Assembly: GCF_023053635.1 (NCBI RefSeq)
Contig: NC_086180.1
Span: forward strand, 91,675,447 to 91,739,446
Source of the DNA: Elgaria multicarinata webbii
Taxonomy: Eukaryota; Chordata; Lepidosauria; Squamata; Anguidae
Direction: 5' to 3'
Length of the DNA: 64,000 nt
Notes under the pieces: generated by a model
Database searches by the model: none
What the model saw: only the letters and a program-made list of their open reading frames with translations
What the model was told of the DNA's origin: nothing
Translations under genes and position numbers: made by a program
Shown here: in pieces, positions 46,152 to 59,008 of the stretch
How the letters are laid out: every line of letters starts with the position of its first letter
Position numbering within the stretch: position 1 is the stretch's first letter

Positions 46152-46303
46152 ATGGATGCTTTCGCCAGCCACAGCTGTCACCTTCTTCAGCAGCTCCATG
46201 ATCAACGCATTCAAGGCCTTCTCTGTGATTGCATGTTGGTGGTCAAAGGTGTTTGTTTCAAAGCACATAAAAATGTTCTAGCTGCTTTCAGCCAATATTT
46301 CAG
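46152..46303 (+). CDS. ZBTB49: ZBTB49 coding exon 1 (first half of BTB)
   Basis: [20 protein letters not shown] then [20 protein letters not shown] and [10 protein letters not shown]; the ATG matches the family start. Ends in phase 2 before a GTATGT donor. Confidence 0.96.
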
Positions 46304-49300
46304 GTATGTTAATAAAAGTAGCGTGGTGAAAGCTATAGTGCATTTTAGGCTGCAGTCCTTAGCAAACTTACTTGGAAGTTTCACATAATCCTAGGCAGGC
46401 TTGTGACAACCCCACACACTTCTCAGGTGATCAAGTTGGTATGTGAGTCACTGCTTATATGAACTACAGATGGTACCAGTTTCTATCCTACCTTCCCATA
46501 TATAAGGACAGAAACACAACATATCAGTTAAACTTTTATTTTAGCTTTACCTCAGTTTCTTTGCAGTTGGTAACCTTATTTCCACCATTCAGTTACAGAT
46601 TTTAAAGCTCAGCTGAAAACTTTTTTCTAAAGTTTTTAGAAGTTGATTTTGACCTTACTTTTATATTGTTAGTTTTACTCTCCCCTGTACCTGTTTAGTG
46701 CATTCCCTTCCTTATTGTTTTCTTATGATTTTATTAGAATGTAAGCCTACGCGGCAGGGTCTTACTATTTTATTGTTTTACTATGTACAGCACCGTGTAC
46801 ACTGATGGTGCTCTATAAATAAATAAATAAAATAAATAATTAGCTCTTAAGTGACTAGATTGATTTTTGGAAGATTTATAACCAGGCTTTCAATACAGTG
46901 GTTTTCAAGTTGGAGTAGAACAATTAAAACTATAAAATACACTTCAACAGCAATAGTAAATTGAATAGAATCAATTAGAGGGAAATTATACACCTGTCAA
47001 TGAAACTCAATAAAATTAAAGTCATAAAAGGACTGTCTAATGAGAGGGGTCTTTGCAGCTACTTTGAAAGGGTCCAGATGCTGCAGCTGGTACATTCTGG
47101 TGGGCAACTGTTTCATAGTTTGGGGGCCACCACAGAAAAAGACTGTTCCATGGTATTTGCCAGTCTACTGAATGATGGAGCCATCAGAAAATTCTTCGTG
47201 CTAGATCTCAGAGTCATGAGTATGGGAAAAATGTACTTCTTCAAGTGTCCTAGTCCCAGACCATCCATGGCTTTAAAGGTAAGCACCAGGACTTTGAATT
47301 TAGCTTGGAAGCAAACAAGGAGCCAATGAAGCTCATAGAGGACCAGTGCTGTGTGTTCCAGGTAGTTAATGCTAGACATTCTGCATTTTAAACCATTTGC
47401 AGTTACCAAGCAGCTTTCAAAGGCAGCTACAGTTAAAAGGTTACTAGGTTACCACAGTGGCCAAATCTGTGATGAGAGAAAGACAGAGAGGGTGATCCTG
47501 TTAATTCTTCTGGACTCAGTAGCTTTCAGTACCATTGACCATGGTATTCTGCTGGATATGCTGTCCAATATGGGAGTTGGAGACACTGTGTTACAGTGAC
47601 TCTGTTCCTACGTGGATGTAAAATTGCAGGAAGTAGAGTTGGCCGACTACTGCTCATCTCCCCAACACTTATATTATGGGATCCTGCAGAGTTTGTGCTT
47701 TTCCTCCGTATAATTTGAACATATACATGAAATTGCTGAGTGAGGGCATTTGGAAGTTTGGGGTACAGTGTCATCAATATGTGGATGACACCCAACTCTG
47801 TTTCTCTTTTTCATCTAATTCAGGTGAGGAAGTGCTGAATCAGTGCTTGGGTGCTGTAATGGACTGGTTGAGGGTCAATACATTGTAAACCAATCCAGAC
47901 AAGTTGGTGAGTGGTTCATCTGCCTGACAGACTAGTGTTCATCCTATTCTACATGGGGTTGCACTGCCCCTGAAAGAACAGGTTCATTGTCTGGGAGTGC
48001 TTATTGATCCATTTCGGTCACTGGAGGTGAAGTTCTGCCCTTGTGGTATGGAGCACCTTTAATAGCTTAGATCAGTGCCCCAGTTGCTGCCCTTCCTGGA
48101 CAGAAAGAGCTTAGCATCAAATGCTTTGGTAACTTCCAGATTAGACTAATATAATATGTGGAGCTCCCTTTGAACAAAGCTCAGAAAGTTCTCTTAGTTC
48201 AAAATATAGTTGCAAGTTTGACAATTGGGATTGGGCACTATGATCCTATTACACTGAAATGTGGTCAACTCTCCTGGCTCCTGGTCTGTTTCTAGGCCCA
48301 ATTCAAAGTGTTTTTTTAAAAAATCATTTAAAGCCCTTCATGGATTAGGGCCAGGATACCTAAAGACCCAAGTTTCACCAGGGATATACTGACTTGCACA
48401 TCTTGAGTGGAAGACAATGAATCTGACTGGAACATTTCAGTTATCCCTGAAGCCATAGGTAATTTTGTTTTTTGAAGGCTGGGGGAGGATTATTTCATTT
48501 ATTTTACCCAACTTGTAACCTGCCTTTCAGTTAAGACCAGACTCAAGGCAGCTACAATAAAAACAATATATTATCCTCAATTTTAATTATCATTTTATCT
48601 TTCTAATCATATTACTCCTTTTACCACAAAAGTTTATTAAAGTTTGTGCTTCTTATTTCAAAAATATAATTCCCTCTAGTACCAAACTATGCCTAACGTT
48701 ATGGTATAGAAACAGGGCCACCCAAAAATAAGGTAGTGGTTTCTGCATACTCAAGAGTTTCCCCAACTGTGCAGAAGTATATTTGTTTATAAATTCAAAG
48801 AGTTTACTGATATTTTATAAAATGGACATTTTATTACATCATAGCAAAATATATTCTCATTTATGTAACAGTATTCTCCAAACCATAAGTCTGTCGGTAG
48901 TCCCTTGAAAAATGTAGAAACACATGCCATTTCTTAGGAAGTTTATGCGATTGATCACTGGAGAAAATGAAAATACAAGGTCTGGGTGGTGGTGATGGAG
49001 GGGGATTGGCCAGGTTGATTCTTTGATATCCCAGAGGTGATGCTAGGGTCAGGGGGTGCGTGCATCATGTGGTTTAAACCTTTCCCTTCTTGCACTGTAT
49101 GGACAGAAAGGAACAATGACACTTTCCCCGTTTTCCATTTTCCACAAAGGATGGGGGTGGGGTGGGGGGGTGGGAGATGCATTTCCCCCCCCCTCCCCTA
49201 AAATGAAATTTCTTCCTCCACTGTGAGCCCTGAGAAGCACCAGCTTCTAAGCTAGATGAAGCCCTGAACAAGAGAAATCTTATTAGTGGCTGTGGACTTG

Positions 49301-50396
49301 CAGTCCCTTTAGAAAAGGTGAATTATCCAGAAGAGCTGAAAGGTAACATCTGAATGTTTTCTCATCAGTCAATGTCAGAGGCTGAAATTGGACTTCGAAA
49401 TTAGCAAATTTAGAAGTAGTTTCAGACTAGCTGCTATCAACAGTGGCAATGATACACTGCAATTCAGCATTTGCTAAAAAAACAACAGCAAACATTTTGT
49501 GCGAAGAAAAGCTGAATTCTAGCATGCTATCTATATATTGTACAAATGAAAAATATTTGCACATATTTGCTTATTTTGCATAAGCTATTCTCCTTTTGCT
49601 AGCTACAGACAAAACGCAAACCAGAATCCTGAAGCCCTACCCTCTTATCAGTCGAAATGCTGCTCAATACAGTACCATCCCACCTGGGTTTCTGAGATAT
49701 CCCTAGTCATAGCCCACAAGTATTGAAGCCTATTTTAGCATTCTTAAGGGCGTTGCACATGACTTCTTTTTAAATGAAATTGAGATTCTCAGATTGTAAT
49801 CCTAAACCCACTTGCCTGGGAGTAAACCCCACTGAACTCAGTTATACTTACTTCTGAATAAACATGTATAGGATGTCAAGAAGCCAAATTCTCCTAAATA
49901 CAATTTCTGCTTGTGTGTGGTACAATTTTGGAATAGTAGACTATTCAGCATGGCTAGCACATAAATACCAAGGGCCTAAAAATTAGAAAGCCACTTTTTC
50001 CTGATGTCTTGTTTTTATGCCATCACATTTTTGAGTAAAATGTTTAATACAATTCTTACATCATTAGGAATAATGTATGCAAATATACAAAAGAGAGCAA
50101 ACGCTTTAATCTAAAAACCGCTTTGCTTCCATTAGTTTCACAAGTCCTGGCATTACTCCAGAATGGATTTTCATGTAGTGTAACTTTGCTCTGTGCAGGA
50201 GGATTTTTTAAAAATCATTGACTTAGTTGCTCCTATGCACAATATTGTAAGTAACAGCTAAAAAATAACCACTTTAGGAATTTATAATTTGAATAGCCAT
50301 CACAGTGACTGCAGAAATAATGGATTTCAGTAAGTAGCACAAGTTTCACTTAGTATATTAAGTAAAAAAATGTGATGTTTTTGAAGCTTGGCAGTG

Positions 50397-50460
<64 letters not shown>

Positions 50461-53400
50461 TATAGCACCATCAATATACATGGTGCTGTACAGATTACAC
50501 AGTAAATAGGAAGACCCTGCCGCAGAGGCTTACAATCTAATAATTATTTTTTATACATTTGTACGTTTTAAAGGGTTGTGCTCTTCCTTCCTAGGACTCT
50601 GTTTCAAAATTCTTCAGGCCAGAAGAATGATGTCTTTCACTTGGATATTAAAAATGTAGGTGGCATAGGCCAGATATTAGACTATATGTACACATCTCAT
50701 CTTGACCTCAACCAGGACAATGTACAAACTTTGTTGGATATTGCACAGTGTCTACAAGTGCAAAATATTTTGAGTATGTGTCGTTCATTTTTAAAATCCT
50801 CCACAGCTATAGAGCATCCAGTCAGTATGCCTTGTAACAATGCTTTCTCATTGCAAAATGCGTTGGCTGCAGATACTAACCATGAGAGTTATAGTACTAA
50901 TTCACTGTGCATGTGCTCATCCCCTGTGGAAGCTTGCAAAGTCCTGGATGACCACCATCTACGTGGGCCACAGCCTGTTGCAGTCCACATCTCATCTGGT
51001 GATATAAATAGACAGAAGCAGGATTCCATGGATGCTAGTTGCACAGATCTCTCCTTTAAACAGCCAAATCGCCATTACAAACTCCGTAATTTTTATAGCA
51101 AACAGTTCTACAAGCAAACTACTTGTCCCAGCAACAAGACCTCACCAGAACCATCCTTTGATTTCACTACCTCTACAGAACAAAACACAGTCAAGAATGG
51201 TTCATGCACCATCAATCAATCTAAACGTGTTTTGGAATCATCCAGTCACTTACCGCCATCCTTTCTGGTTCAACCCTTGAATGAGCGTTCTGAGGATCAA
51301 GATTTAGAAGGCACATCTTTACAGCCAACCAAAGAGATGAGGCTTAAAAAAGCCATTCATCTTAAAAAACTGAATTTTCTGCGGGCTCAAAAATCTTCTG
51401 TACTTAAAATTGCTAATGGAGACACTGCCAGGGAAACTGAGTTAGAAAGGCAAAGTAGCACAAAAAGGACAATTATTGGTGCTATTGAAAGAAACGAAGT
51501 TAAACATGCGGTTAGTTCAGAATGCTTGGAGCAAAGCGTTGAACTTGAGCCCGAGTCTCAGGAACCTTCTGAGCCAAGTAGCCAGTTGCAGGTTTTCCTG
51601 TCGGAGAGGCTGCAGTATCCTTGTGCGTTGTGTGGAAAGGCTTTTAAACATCCAAGCAATCTGGAGCTCCACATAAGGTCTCATACAGGTACAGTTATTT
51701 AACACTCTCAGATCAATTATTTAATTACAAAATGAAAAGCAGATAGAATACGGTGTTAGCAGCTGAAAAGACCGTCATGGTACAGCAATTATGTCAGTCC
51801 ACCATATGTGGCAATCAAATTCCATGATCTTGATCAGCTAATCAAGTGAATATGATTTTAAATATCGTATGCCCCCAGCAAAGGTTAACACATATTTATC
51901 AGACAAAGGCCAGTAACTGCAATTTTTACAAAATTACATGTTTGACCCCTTGCCATGACTTCTTGCATGAACAGCAGAATACATTTTGATTCTTTGCCAT
52001 GTAGTTGTGCATGTAGCTTAAAAAAGTAATGTTTGTTACTAGATAGTTGGAAAGGAACACAAAGTAGTTTGTAAAAGTCCTGCCTTTCCCCCCCTTTACC
52101 TATGTCAGTATGATCTTACTGCATCACATTTACAGTGATGCTAAACTGCTTACCGACTTTGATCCTTCCGTTGGATAGAGTGTTGGTTTTAGAATCATGG
52201 GAGATTTGTCTGCAAATCCTACTTTAGCTGTGGACTCATTGGGCAGCCTGAGCTCACAATTCTGTGCCCACTTATTTGGAAATAAGTCCCATTAAACCCA
52301 GTGGGACTTATTTCTGAGTAAATATATGCAGGATTATGTTTTAAATTAGGATTGGGGAACATGTGGCCCTCTAGATGTTGGACTGCAACTCCCATCATCC
52401 CTCACCATTAGCTATGGTGGCTAGAGCTGATGGAAGTTGCAGTCCACTAACATATGCAGCATCACGCAGTCCCCACTCCTATTTTAAGTCATCTATGTTC
52501 CTGTTAAGCTTTAGTAAAACAGAACAGTATTGAATTGTGTTGGGAATAGGAACAATGTAAGACAGGGCTCTCCATTGTGGCACCTATAGGCACCACTGTG
52601 CCCAACAAGGCTTGTTAAACTATTTTCTCCCTCTGCAAGTGAATGGAGTGATTCCTTCTTTCACTTGTATAGTGAAAATTCCTTCTTGCCCAAAAAATGG
52701 CTGGAGTGGGGGCAGGGTCCACCCCCACTAAGGACCCTTAGGGTATCAAGGGGTGAATTTTGCTTCCCTCCAGCAGATTTTTAGCAGGTGGGGGCTTTTT
52801 CTTGCCCCATGCAAATAAATTGAGAAATTACTGCATTCACTTGCTTGGGGAGAGGAAGAAAGAGGAGTCAGAGTCACAGAGGGAGGAAGAAAGAAAGAAG
52901 CCAGAGAGAGAGAGAAGCCAGAGGGAAGGAAGGAAGGAAAGCAAAAGAAACAAAGTGAAAAAGAAAGGGGAGCCAGAGAGAGAAGCTAGAGTGTGTAGCA
53001 CACCAAGACACAAACATGAATAAGGGGGTGTTCCCGTTTTTTGTGTGTGATTGGCAGCCAATTTGTGGTGGTGCCCAGGGCATTTAAAAAAAAATACAAA
53101 TGTGCCCAAATAAGGTCAGAGACCCTGATGTAGGATGTGAATACCATCCATCCAACTAGTTAAATAATAATAAAATGTGAGAGGCTATATTTTTGTCTTG
53201 AAAACAGTAAGCATGATCAAGCCAAAGTCCAGCACTGTTAAGGACCATTGATTTCAAAAGTCTAGTTAAACATGTGCTTAACTCCGCCTGAAAGTGAATG
53301 GGACTTTAAAGTGCTTAGGTCTATTTCCAGTGTATATAAAATTGATTAGTACTATCAACCAACTAAAGAATGTTCAGTTGATTCAAACAATCAAGTAAAA

Positions 53401-56400
53401 AAATAATCAGTCTGCATATTACCAAAATCTCAGTTAAGGTGCTTTTTAAAGATAGTAGTTTATTTAGTAAAAATTATTACTTTTAAGAAGAAAGGGGTCT
53501 TTTTAGTATTTTTTATTCAACGTTACAGTAACTTGCTAGAGCCAAAATATCCTTAACCCTATGCTGTTTATTTACAGCCTGCTGTAAAATTGCCTTCATT
53601 AATTAAAATCAAGTTTTAATTAGTTAGTTTTCAGTGTTAAAATGGATTGTACTACTCTGCTGCAGTACAATATAGTAAATATATTTGTGACTTTTGTACT
53701 GCAGTTCTAATATTATTTACTTGAGAGTAATTTATTTTTGTGAACCGCCCAGAGAGCTTCGCCTATTGGGCGGTATAGAAAATCAAATAAATAAATTTCT
53801 AACCATTTGAGAATGTAAGATTAGATCACAGCCTTAGTCAAACACACACACACAAAGCTCTCTATTCAAACTGTTTTTTGACATTTAAGAGGTTGCTCTT
53901 AAAACCTCTTAAGAGGTTTTTAAAAGGTTTTAAGCTGAAGGGCGGGCATTGAAGTTCAACAACATTTTTTGGGTGTGTGTGTTCCCAGCCCTTGCTCTTC
54001 TGGTTTGTGCATGCACACAGAACTCCCCTGCTCATAAGAAATTCCCCGTTCACATTGTGGAGGAGATGTTTCTTCTTTTAATGTGATCTTGCCATCTGTT
54101 GACTAACTTTTTGTAGAAATAATGGCTTGGACCCAGATTTAGGTGCGGACAGTTGAGCTGAAGGAAGGAAGCTGACTTCCTCCCCATCTCCTCCCCATGG
54201 CAGCTCCTACAGTCCCCTGAAAATGCTACATAGAGTTGGAGAACACTTTTCTGCTTTACTCATGGAAAGTGACTTTGCCAATTTTCAGGCATCTCTCCCT
54301 TTTCCCCACACCATCGCCAACCCCATTCAGTGAGGCTTTATCGCCCTGGGTGGGATGGAGGGACTGCTATGGGGAGGGGGGAAGTTCACTTCCACCAGCC
54401 CAGTTGCATGCTGCTAAATCTGGATCCAACCCAAAAGTAATACTGCTGAGCAAACAATTCATCTGAGACTAGTCCTGGTGTTGTTCCGTAGGCTTCATTG
54501 ACCCTTCTGTGGAGTGAGAGATGGCTAAAGTGATTATTTCGCCAATGACAACATTATGGAAGGTTTACCTTCAAACATTTAATCAAATATGCTTACTATG
54601 AAATTCAGAATATCGTTTGGCAGCAAATTTCAAATTTGTGTTCAGCTGCAACTGTTAGAAGTGCAAAACACTATTGCTTCTTCTTTTAGGTGAGAAGCCA
54701 TTTGAATGTAACATTTGTGGCAAATGTTTCTCACAGGTAGGAATTTAATAATATTTTACTTGTTCTGCTGTGTTAAGTCTACTGTTGTTTATAGGCCATC
54801 CAGCCACCTGGGACTGTCCAGTTCTACTGCACAGGCCGTTGAGGCTGAAATAGGTTCTGCACCCCTATTCTAACAATAGTTCAATTTGCGCCTCACCTTC
54901 AAAATCCTCGAGGAGGGACCGCAGCTCAGCGATAAGAGCACCTGCTTTGCATGCAGGAAGTCCCAAATTTAATCCCTGGCATCTCCTAGGCCTTTTGGCA
55001 GTGCAGTGGGAAATGAGGCAGAATTTTTTAAGGAATGTTTATCAGCTCTTTAATTGAAAAAAGAATTCATAGAATAGTAGAGTTGGAATGTGTTATTTAA
55101 TAACCCTTTAAGTGCTATTAAGTAATATTAGATTAATGAAATACAACTTGAGTTAGAACTAATTTCTCATTCCTAAATATTATCCTCCCCATTCTTTTAG
55201 TTCTTTTTTCCAAATCTGTGTTTTGTTTTTGGTATACTGGGTAAATAAAACACACATTATGCTATACTTCAGTAATTGAATAATTGTGTCTTTCAGTATG
55301 GCTTGGATCCAGTATTGTACAAACGGATCCATTGTCTCCCCTTGCAGCCCCCCGTGTACCCCCCAATCTGTTCTACACAGTCAACCAACCCTTTAGAGCA
55401 GATTCGGAGGGCGTGCAGAGAGTGGTTTTGCTACTGCTGGTGAAAAGACACCATTTGATTCAACCTTATATCTTTATTACAAAGACTGAGAAAAGAAAAA
55501 TAACGTGGTAATGAGATTAAGGGCCACGTAGAGACTCTAGGGAGTGCAGTATTAAGTTTCTATAGTTGGTAGACTTCTCTGGCCAGAATGCAGAGCAGGG
55601 CATTGGAATAGGTTCAGGGCTCTGCACACTAGTACAATGATAACGCTGTCCTCTTCCTCAGGAGTTGTCACTTTGGCACTGGGGAAAGAGACAACAGCAA
55701 AGGGCTTGACCCATCCTTCCTAATGCCTGCAGCTTCACACAAAAGTTCAGCAATGCTCTGGTGAAAATTTGATCCTTTTGTGGCAAGTAGGGATGCACAG
55801 GAACTTGTGGTAGCTCTTTTGGTACAAGGAAACTTGTCAGTTTCTAGTCTAAACACTTTTGTCCCAGTTCTGGGAGACTTCGTTTTTCAAGTGCCATGTT
55901 GTTAACATCACGAGCTAAAGCAAGATTCTCATTTCTAATCATTAAACTTTATCAGCATGACCTATTTGATTAGTTAAGTTGTGTTTAAAAAGCACACACC
56001 ACTTCCCTTATTTTTGTAGGCAGGTAATCTTCAGACTCATTTACGTCGGCATTCTGGTGAAAAACCTTACATCTGTGAGATCTGTGGAAAAAGGTTTGTA
56101 TGACAGAAACTCCTGTGTAAGTACTGTAGTATTGACCAATTAAGATATCCTATGATTTAGAGGATTGGGAATAAGCAACAAGTTGAGCACACCTTCTTTT
56201 TTTCTCTTAGACACCTTAAGAATGACACGCTGGGAGTTGTAGGCCTTTTTTCTGTCTAAACATGCATGGGATTGCACCTTTACGTATAGTAATAAAGATT
56301 TCCTGGTCATCTTAAAATTTTTCAAACCAGCTTGAGCGGTCATTCCAAAACAGGATTGAGAACTAGAATCAAATTAAGATTTACAATCCTGGTTTGGAGG

Positions 56401-58972
56401 GATGGCTAAAACCACAGTTTTCCAGTATGGCAAGCTGTGGTTTGAGGGAACCAAGAAGTCTTCTAATAAGGGGAGGGGAGGAGGAAGGAGTGCTCAAGCT
56501 TGTTCTTTCTTCCCAGTCCTTCAAACCATGGTTTGGAGGATTGAGAATGTGATGTCTGAATATGGCCATTGTTGTAAATGTTCTGGAATTTATTAATTTC
56601 ATTGACTATGGGTAGCTGGGGTGGATAACTTTGCATGCCACAGGGTTGGGGAACCTCAGGCCCAAGTTCCCAATCTGGCCATCCTGGGGTTTCCAGAAGG
56701 TCACACCCCCTTTTCCCCAATCGCCAATGATTTCCCAGCTTTTGTGCAGTTGAAGGTTGAGAGGCCTCTCCTCTAAGATTTCGTTTCTGGCTGTGAGAAC
56801 TTTAAGCTATAATATGTTTGATAAACATTGGCCCCATCCCCCACCACTGGAAGGTCCTGCCCTGAGAGCTTCTCCAAAATTGAATTCGGCCCATGGTCTG
56901 AAAGAGGTTCCGCACCCCTAGTATACTAGAAGGTCAAATTAGCACAATCGTGAAAATCCAGCAGCAAAAGGGACACTTGCCAGTGCAGCAACATCAAGTC
57001 TATGACAGTCCAGCATGTCGGGGAGTTGCAGGATCAAAAACAATGTTCAGCTAACTGTAATAACGATTTCTCAAATGTTTCTCTTCCAAAATAGGATTTG
57101 TCCTAGAACAAAAACCTTTTATTCATAAAATGATGAATAAAGTTTCATAAATATTTTATTAGTCTAATTTTTAACCAAATAATTACTCAATAAAATTGAA
57201 AAGCTGTACATATTGCAAAACCTGAGTGAAGTTATAATTTTCACCTTTTTTACCCCTTCCGTTATAATATTTTTGCTTCATTTTGTTTAGCAAGACTGAA
57301 ATTCATGACCAAACATAAACTCTTTCAGGCTAAGTGACAGGCTAAAGAAACCACATGGTAGTAGGAGTTTGTCTGCCTGCTAGTGCAGTCACAGCATCTC
57401 AGGCATCATCTCACCTCACTGTGGCCCTTGTCATCCATGTAATTATGACTGCTTAAAAGAGGGCAGACTTGCTATCAGGGGAATGGTACGGGGGCCATGT
57501 GCACAGCCTCCCTGTGGAAGTGCTAGTTCATAAATGGATACCATTTATGAAGCTCAGTTGTGAAAAGGTTTCTAGCCAAAGTTCAAATGATCTTTTAAAT
57601 TGTGTTACAGGTTTGCTGCATCTGGAGATGTCCAGCGCCACATTATTATTCACACTGGAGAGAAACCACACCTGTGTGATATTTGTGGTCGAGGTATGTT
57701 GGCATTAAGCCCTGCTCAAGAGTTAGGAATACGCTGCGTACAGGACTAATCCACAACCCCACTGTGCTCCCTCCTGGTCCGGCCCTCCCCAGCCCAAGCA
57801 AGTCTCAGCCATTCCTTGAATTTGGGAGATGGTACGGCCCAGCTGACATGCAACAATTGGCAGTGTTACTAGTAAGAGCAGCCACATCAGCCCATGGTGA
57901 GGAACTGCAGGCCTATGATGTCTTGTCCTCTGCTTGAGACCTGGAGATCAACCATTTGTCACAGCCCAACTGGGCAATACTGGGTCTCACATCCCTGGGT
58001 ATGGATGGGATTTGCCTGTGCCAGTGTGGTGAGAAAGGATAGTTACATCAGCATAGTGGGAGCCTTTTGTGGTTTGTATCCTGCGAGCAATATTTTTCTT
58101 ACTTCTTCTGTGAGCAATATTTCTCTATTTCTCTTACATTGTTCCAGGATTTAGTAACTTCAGTAATTTAAAGGAACACAAGAAGAACCATACAGTAGAA
58201 AAAGTTTTCACCTGTGATGAGTGTGGAAAGTCATTTAACTTACCTCGGAAGTTAGTAAAGCACAGAATCAGGCATACAGGAGAGAGACCATATAGTTGCT
58301 CAGCCTGCGGTAAGTCCCTGCTAATTTTCCATCTAAAACAATAACTTCCTTATTTGGAGGTCATGTTTTTAAAACACATGATTCAGATACAGATATATAA
58401 CAATAATATTTGTTCTTGAACTATCAGGATATATTATTCAACTAAGTAATAAGTAAAGGGCACAATAATACCCCCCAAAAGCTCCATCAAGTGTAGAATT
58501 AATGGGCACAGTCATAATGAAAGAGAAGAGCTAATGTAAAGCCTCTGTGACATCTATTATTATACCTCTCCTTCGCTGCCACCACCCTATTCTTCTAAAA
58601 GAATGAGGGAATAATAAACCTTTTGTGTGTGAGTGTGCGTGTGGACTGTCTACCTGAAGTAACGCATAGGACTGAGCAGACGTTGTTAAACAAAATGAGA
58701 ATAAAGTTTATCCATATAGAAAAAGATTTTAAAAGACACTTAAGGATTATTCTACTTTATCCACATACATCTACCTCCCTCAACCTCCCAGGGAAATACT
58801 GTCCTGAAACAAGCCTCTACCGAACTCTTCCCACTCCTCCCCTCACTAACGCCCTAACGCTGACTGACTCCTCTAACTGCCCCCATTCAAATCAGCCAGT
58901 CGGATGACACCAGTCACACTGCTCACCATTCTAACTCCCCCCTCCCACTTACTTACCATTTCCTGAAAATAA

Positions 58973-59008
<36 letters not shown>

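Noticed and set aside
54914-54986. tRNA gene
   Set aside because: The head is tRNA-like but the stems are degenerate and a SINE body follows.
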